Below are positions 61,677 through 64,000 of a stretch of DNA of 64,000 nucleotides, one piece after another (within the stretch, counting starts at the first letter, position 1; the number at the start of each line of letters is the position of its first letter). The translations under genes were made by a program, and so were the position numbers. This DNA is from Alcaligenaceae bacterium (GTDB lineage: Bacteria; Pseudomonadota; Gammaproteobacteria; Burkholderiales; Burkholderiaceae_B), in assembly GCA_013416445.1 (NCBI GenBank), contig JACCER010000017.1, forward strand, positions 1-64,000, written 5' to 3'. The notes beneath the pieces were generated by a model, which ran no database searches, was not told the DNA's origin, and worked only from the letters and a program-made list of their open reading frames with translations.

Positions 61677-62804
61677 TTAACGCCGCTGAAAACGACCATC
61701 GTCCAGCCGCACAACAGTTTCTTGCAATTCAAGCTCGAGCAGGCTTGCGGTCAGGATGGCTATATCAAGATGGCTACGCTCTTGCAGGGTGTCGAGGCGG
61801 ACGGGGTCATAGCCTAGCGCTTCCAGTATTTTTGTCTTGATGGGGTCGGCCGTTTGCGCGTGCACAGCGGGTATTTTGGTGAGGTGTACCGTTGGTCCGG
61901 GCTTTGGTGAACCCAGCTCTTCAAGAATGTCCTGGCCGGATTCCACCAGCTTGGCGCCTTGCCTGATCAGCGCGTGGCAGCCCCGCGATAGCGGTGAATG
62001 TATGGACCCCGGAATGGCAAAGACCTCGCGGCCTGTTTCCGAGGCCAGCCTTGCGGTAATCAGCGAGCCACTTTGTTTGGCGGCTTCAACCACCAGCACC
62101 CCGCGGGCAAGCCCTGCCACCAGGCGGTTGCGCTTGGGAAACTGGTAGGGCAGCGCGCGGGTGCCAAGCGGAAACTCAGAGATCAAGAGGCCATCCAGGG
62201 CAATGCGATGAGCCAGGTCGCGATTCCGGGCTGGATATACAATGTCTATGCCTGTGCCCATCACGGCGAGTGTGCTGGCGCCAGAGGGGCCGGCTAGCAA
62301 GGCGCCTTCATGGGCAGCGGTGTCGATGCCGAGCGCCAGGCCGCTGGCGATGCACCAGCCGCGCTCGGCCAGGTAGCGGGCAAATGCCCGGGCGTTGTCG
62401 GCGCCGCCCGTGCTGGCGTTGCGCGCGCCAACAATGGAAATGATTGGCCTGGCAAGCAAGGCGAGATTGCCGTTGCCATAAAGCAATAAGGGTGGGTCGT
62501 GGGTGTCGAGCAGGGCGCGTGGATACGCGGCGTCGGCCAGGGTAAGCAAGTGGTGATTGGGTTCATCGAGCCAGCGCAAGGTGTTGACTATGGTTGCTTG
62601 GCTTGTTTCACTGGGGGCTTGCTTTAATTGTCGGGCGAGGTCGTCGGGTACGAACTTGCGCAGCGATGCCGCAGATAGCGCGTAGATGTCTTGCGGCAGG
62701 CCTATGGCCGACAGCAGGTTGCGGGCCTGTGCAGGCCCAAGGCCAGGCTCCAGCGACAGGCGTATCCAGGCGCTGAGCTCTTCTGTTGATAAGTTCGAGT
62801 GCAT
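61677..62804 (-). CDS. dprA: DNA-processing protein DprA
   Basis: A 375-aa protein. An N-terminal SAM/HhH part (LEPGLGPAQARNLLSAIG) comes first, then the Rossmann-like DprA core (ISIVGARNASTGGADNARAF, ASGLALGIDTAAHEGALLAG, ISEFPLGTRALPYQFPKRNR, GREVFAIPGSIHSPLSRGCH) and a C-terminal winged-helix (about 315-375). It loads RecA on incoming single-stranded DNA in natural transformation. It is divergent from def, the usual order in this group. Confidence 0.95.
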   Translation of the reverse strand: MHSNLSTEELSAWIRLSLEPGLGPAQARNLLSAIGLPQDIYALSAASLRKFVPDDLARQLKQAPSETSQATIVNTLRWLDEPNHHLLTLADAAYPRALLDTHDPPLLLYGNGNLALLARPIISIVGARNASTGGADNARAFARYLAERGWCIASGLALGIDTAAHEGALLAGPSGASTLAVMGTGIDIVYPARNRDLAHRIALDGLLISEFPLGTRALPYQFPKRNRLVAGLARGVLVVEAAKQSGSLITARLASETGREVFAIPGSIHSPLSRGCHALIRQGAKLVESGQDILEELGSPKPGPTVHLTKIPAVHAQTADPIKTKILEALGYDPVRLDTLQERSHLDIAILTASLLELELQETVVRLDDGRFQRR

Positions 62805-62932
62805 GCGTTAGTGTGGCATAGCGCAATGGCTTTTGGGGGCGAGGGGTACAGTAAAAAGTCCAGCTGCGGTTTATACCAGAAGCAAAATTTGTTTTATCAT
62901 AGAAACTTATACGATTATCGGACCTTGTTTTC

Positions 62933-63445
62933 ATGGCTTTGCTACCTATTCTTCGATATCCCGACCCGCGCTTGCACAAAATTGCCAAGCCGGTAGAGGT
63001 CGTCGACGACCGCATCCGCACGCTAATCCACGACATGGCTGAAACCATGTATGACGCGCCCGGCGTGGGCCTGGCCGCTACTCAGGTCGATGTACACGAG
63101 CGCGTGGTGGTCATCGACGTCTCCGAAGATGGCAATAACTTGCTGGCTCTGATCAACCCTGAAATCATCTGGAAAAGCGAAGAAACCCAGGTTTACGAAG
63201 AAGGGTGCTTGTCGGTGCCCGGCATCTACGACGAAGTGCAGCGCGCGGCGCGCATACGTGTACGCACCCTCAATGAAAAGGGTGAAACCATAGAATTCGA
63301 TGCCGACGGCTTGCTGGCCGTGTGTGTTCAGCACGAACTCGACCACCTGATGGGCAAGGTGTTTGTTGAATACCTGTCTGTGCTCAAGCAAAATCGCATT
63401 CGTACTCGCCTGCGCAAACAAGAACGCGAGGCCCTCAAGGCCTGA
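62933..63445 (+). CDS. def: Peptide deformylase
   Basis: A 170-aa deformylase with the three family motifs [17 protein letters not shown] and QHELDHL (Cys and two His bind the metal). It removes the formyl group from new proteins. It is followed by fmt, the enzyme that adds the formyl group, as in most bacteria. Confidence 0.97.
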   Translation: MALLPILRYPDPRLHKIAKPVEVVDDRIRTLIHDMAETMYDAPGVGLAATQVDVHERVVVIDVSEDGNNLLALINPEIIWKSEETQVYEEGCLSVPGIYDEVQRAARIRVRTLNEKGETIEFDADGLLAVCVQHELDHLMGKVFVEYLSVLKQNRIRTRLRKQEREALKA

Positions 63446-63572
63446 TCACTACTCAAAGCGCAAGCCTCGTTTTTCAGGCTTGGCAAGGCCGTTTTTATCT
63501 ACACCGGGGTTTTTCTACCCTCATTGCGTGCGCTTGGTATCATGCCCATTCCCTTTTTGAATAGGCGTATCC

Positions 63573-64000
63573 ATGCGTATCGTATTTGCCGGCACTCCTG
63601 AATTTGCTCGTTTGGCGCTAGACGCCCTGATCGCAGCCGGGCACCAGATACCTTTGGTGCTCACCCAGCCCGACCGGCCCTCGGGGCGCGGCCTTAAACT
63701 GACGCCCAGCGCGGTCAAGCAAGCGGCGCTGGCCGCCGGCATTCCGGTAGCACAGCCGCGCAGCCTGCGGCTTGATGGCAAGTATCCTGAAGACGCCAAG
63801 GCTGCGCGCCAGCTATTGCTGGACGCCGAGCCCGAATTGCTGGTGGTGGCGGCCTACGGCCTGATCCTGCCGCAATGGGTGCTTGATTTACCCCGTTACG
63901 GTTGTTTCAACATACACGCCAGCCTGCTTCCCCGCTGGCGCGGCGCGGCTCCCATACAGCGCGCCATCGAAGCGGGCGATGCGCAAACCGGCATCACCAT
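63573..64000 (+). CDS. fmt: Methionyl-tRNA formyltransferase, N-terminal part (runs off the window)
   Basis: The first 142 codons of Fmt, from [19 protein letters not shown] to beyond the substrate-binding [20 protein letters not shown]. It formylates initiator Met-tRNA. It starts 127 bases after def and is cut by the window edge. Confidence 0.96.
   Translation, partial: MRIVFAGTPEFARLALDALIAAGHQIPLVLTQPDRPSGRGLKLTPSAVKQAALAAGIPVAQPRSLRLDGKYPEDAKAARQLLLDAEPELLVVAAYGLILPQWVLDLPRYGCFNIHASLLPRWRGAAPIQRAIEAGDAQTGIT

Noticed and set aside
1-64000. CRISPR arrays, tRNA or rRNA genes, replication origin
   Set aside because: No spaced repeats of CRISPR type, no cloverleaf or rRNA sequence, and no origin-like iterons were seen on reading both strands.

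Overview
The window reads as chromosome of a Gram-negative betaproteobacterium, most likely Burkholderiales/Alcaligenaceae. This rests on gene content (dprA-def-fmt, acnA, rlmF, a glycine riboswitch ahead of a D-amino-acid oxidoreductase, a rhamnose/ABC-type O-antigen locus) and is inference. Most of it is moderately GC-rich; roughly 28.0-34 kb is visibly more AT-rich and looks acquired.

Region 1 (0-21.3 kb) is a surface-layer block. It holds an O-antigen ligase-like gene (-), a TolC (+), a cysteine-free 847-aa S-layer/RTX-like protein (+, 3764-6307), an intact IS66-family element (6748-9173) and a second S-layer-like gene on the opposite strand (9430-11106) that lacks the whole N-terminal part and has no visible promoter. 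A BrnT/BrnA toxin-antitoxin pair and a tyrosine integrase follow. Next come a methyltransferase with a methyltransferase regulatory domain, an unknown protein, a SapC-family protein, and a complete type I exporter (ABC, HlyD adaptor, second TolC). SapC-ABC-HlyD-TolC is the gene order of the Campylobacter fetus sapCDEF S-layer exporter. With one full S-layer gene and one promoterless inverted copy nearby, the layout resembles a silent-cassette antigenic-variation locus.

Region 2 (21.2-44.3 kb) is lipopolysaccharide/O-antigen synthesis. One long minus-strand gene train starts at rmlB (40724) and runs rmlB-rmlD-rmlA-rmlC-wzm-wzt-methyltransferase-trifunctional 1,101-aa glycosyltransferase-epimerase-acyltransferase-unknown-GtrB-like-methyltransferase-GtrA-large membrane protein-acyltransferase, mostly with overlapping or touching genes. 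Divergently (+) lie a GT2, a WcaJ-type undecaprenyl-phosphate sugar transferase and another GT2. The O-chain is a plausible anchor for the S-layer of region 1.

Region 3 (44.3-52 kb) holds an autotransporter, a HicB antitoxin remnant, a tandem glycine riboswitch controlling a DadA-like oxidoreductase, an Rpn-family nuclease remnant, alkB, the stump of an FAD oxidoreductase, rlmF and a cold-shock gene.

Region 4 (52-64 kb) is mostly housekeeping: a MASE3-GGDEF-EAL protein, YceI, an FmdE-like protein, aconitase A, a WecA/WbpL-type transferase, HMG-CoA lyase with a coupled membrane protein, dprA, def and the start of fmt. Four REP-like palindromes with a shared GTCGGATTA-type arm lie between genes of the window.
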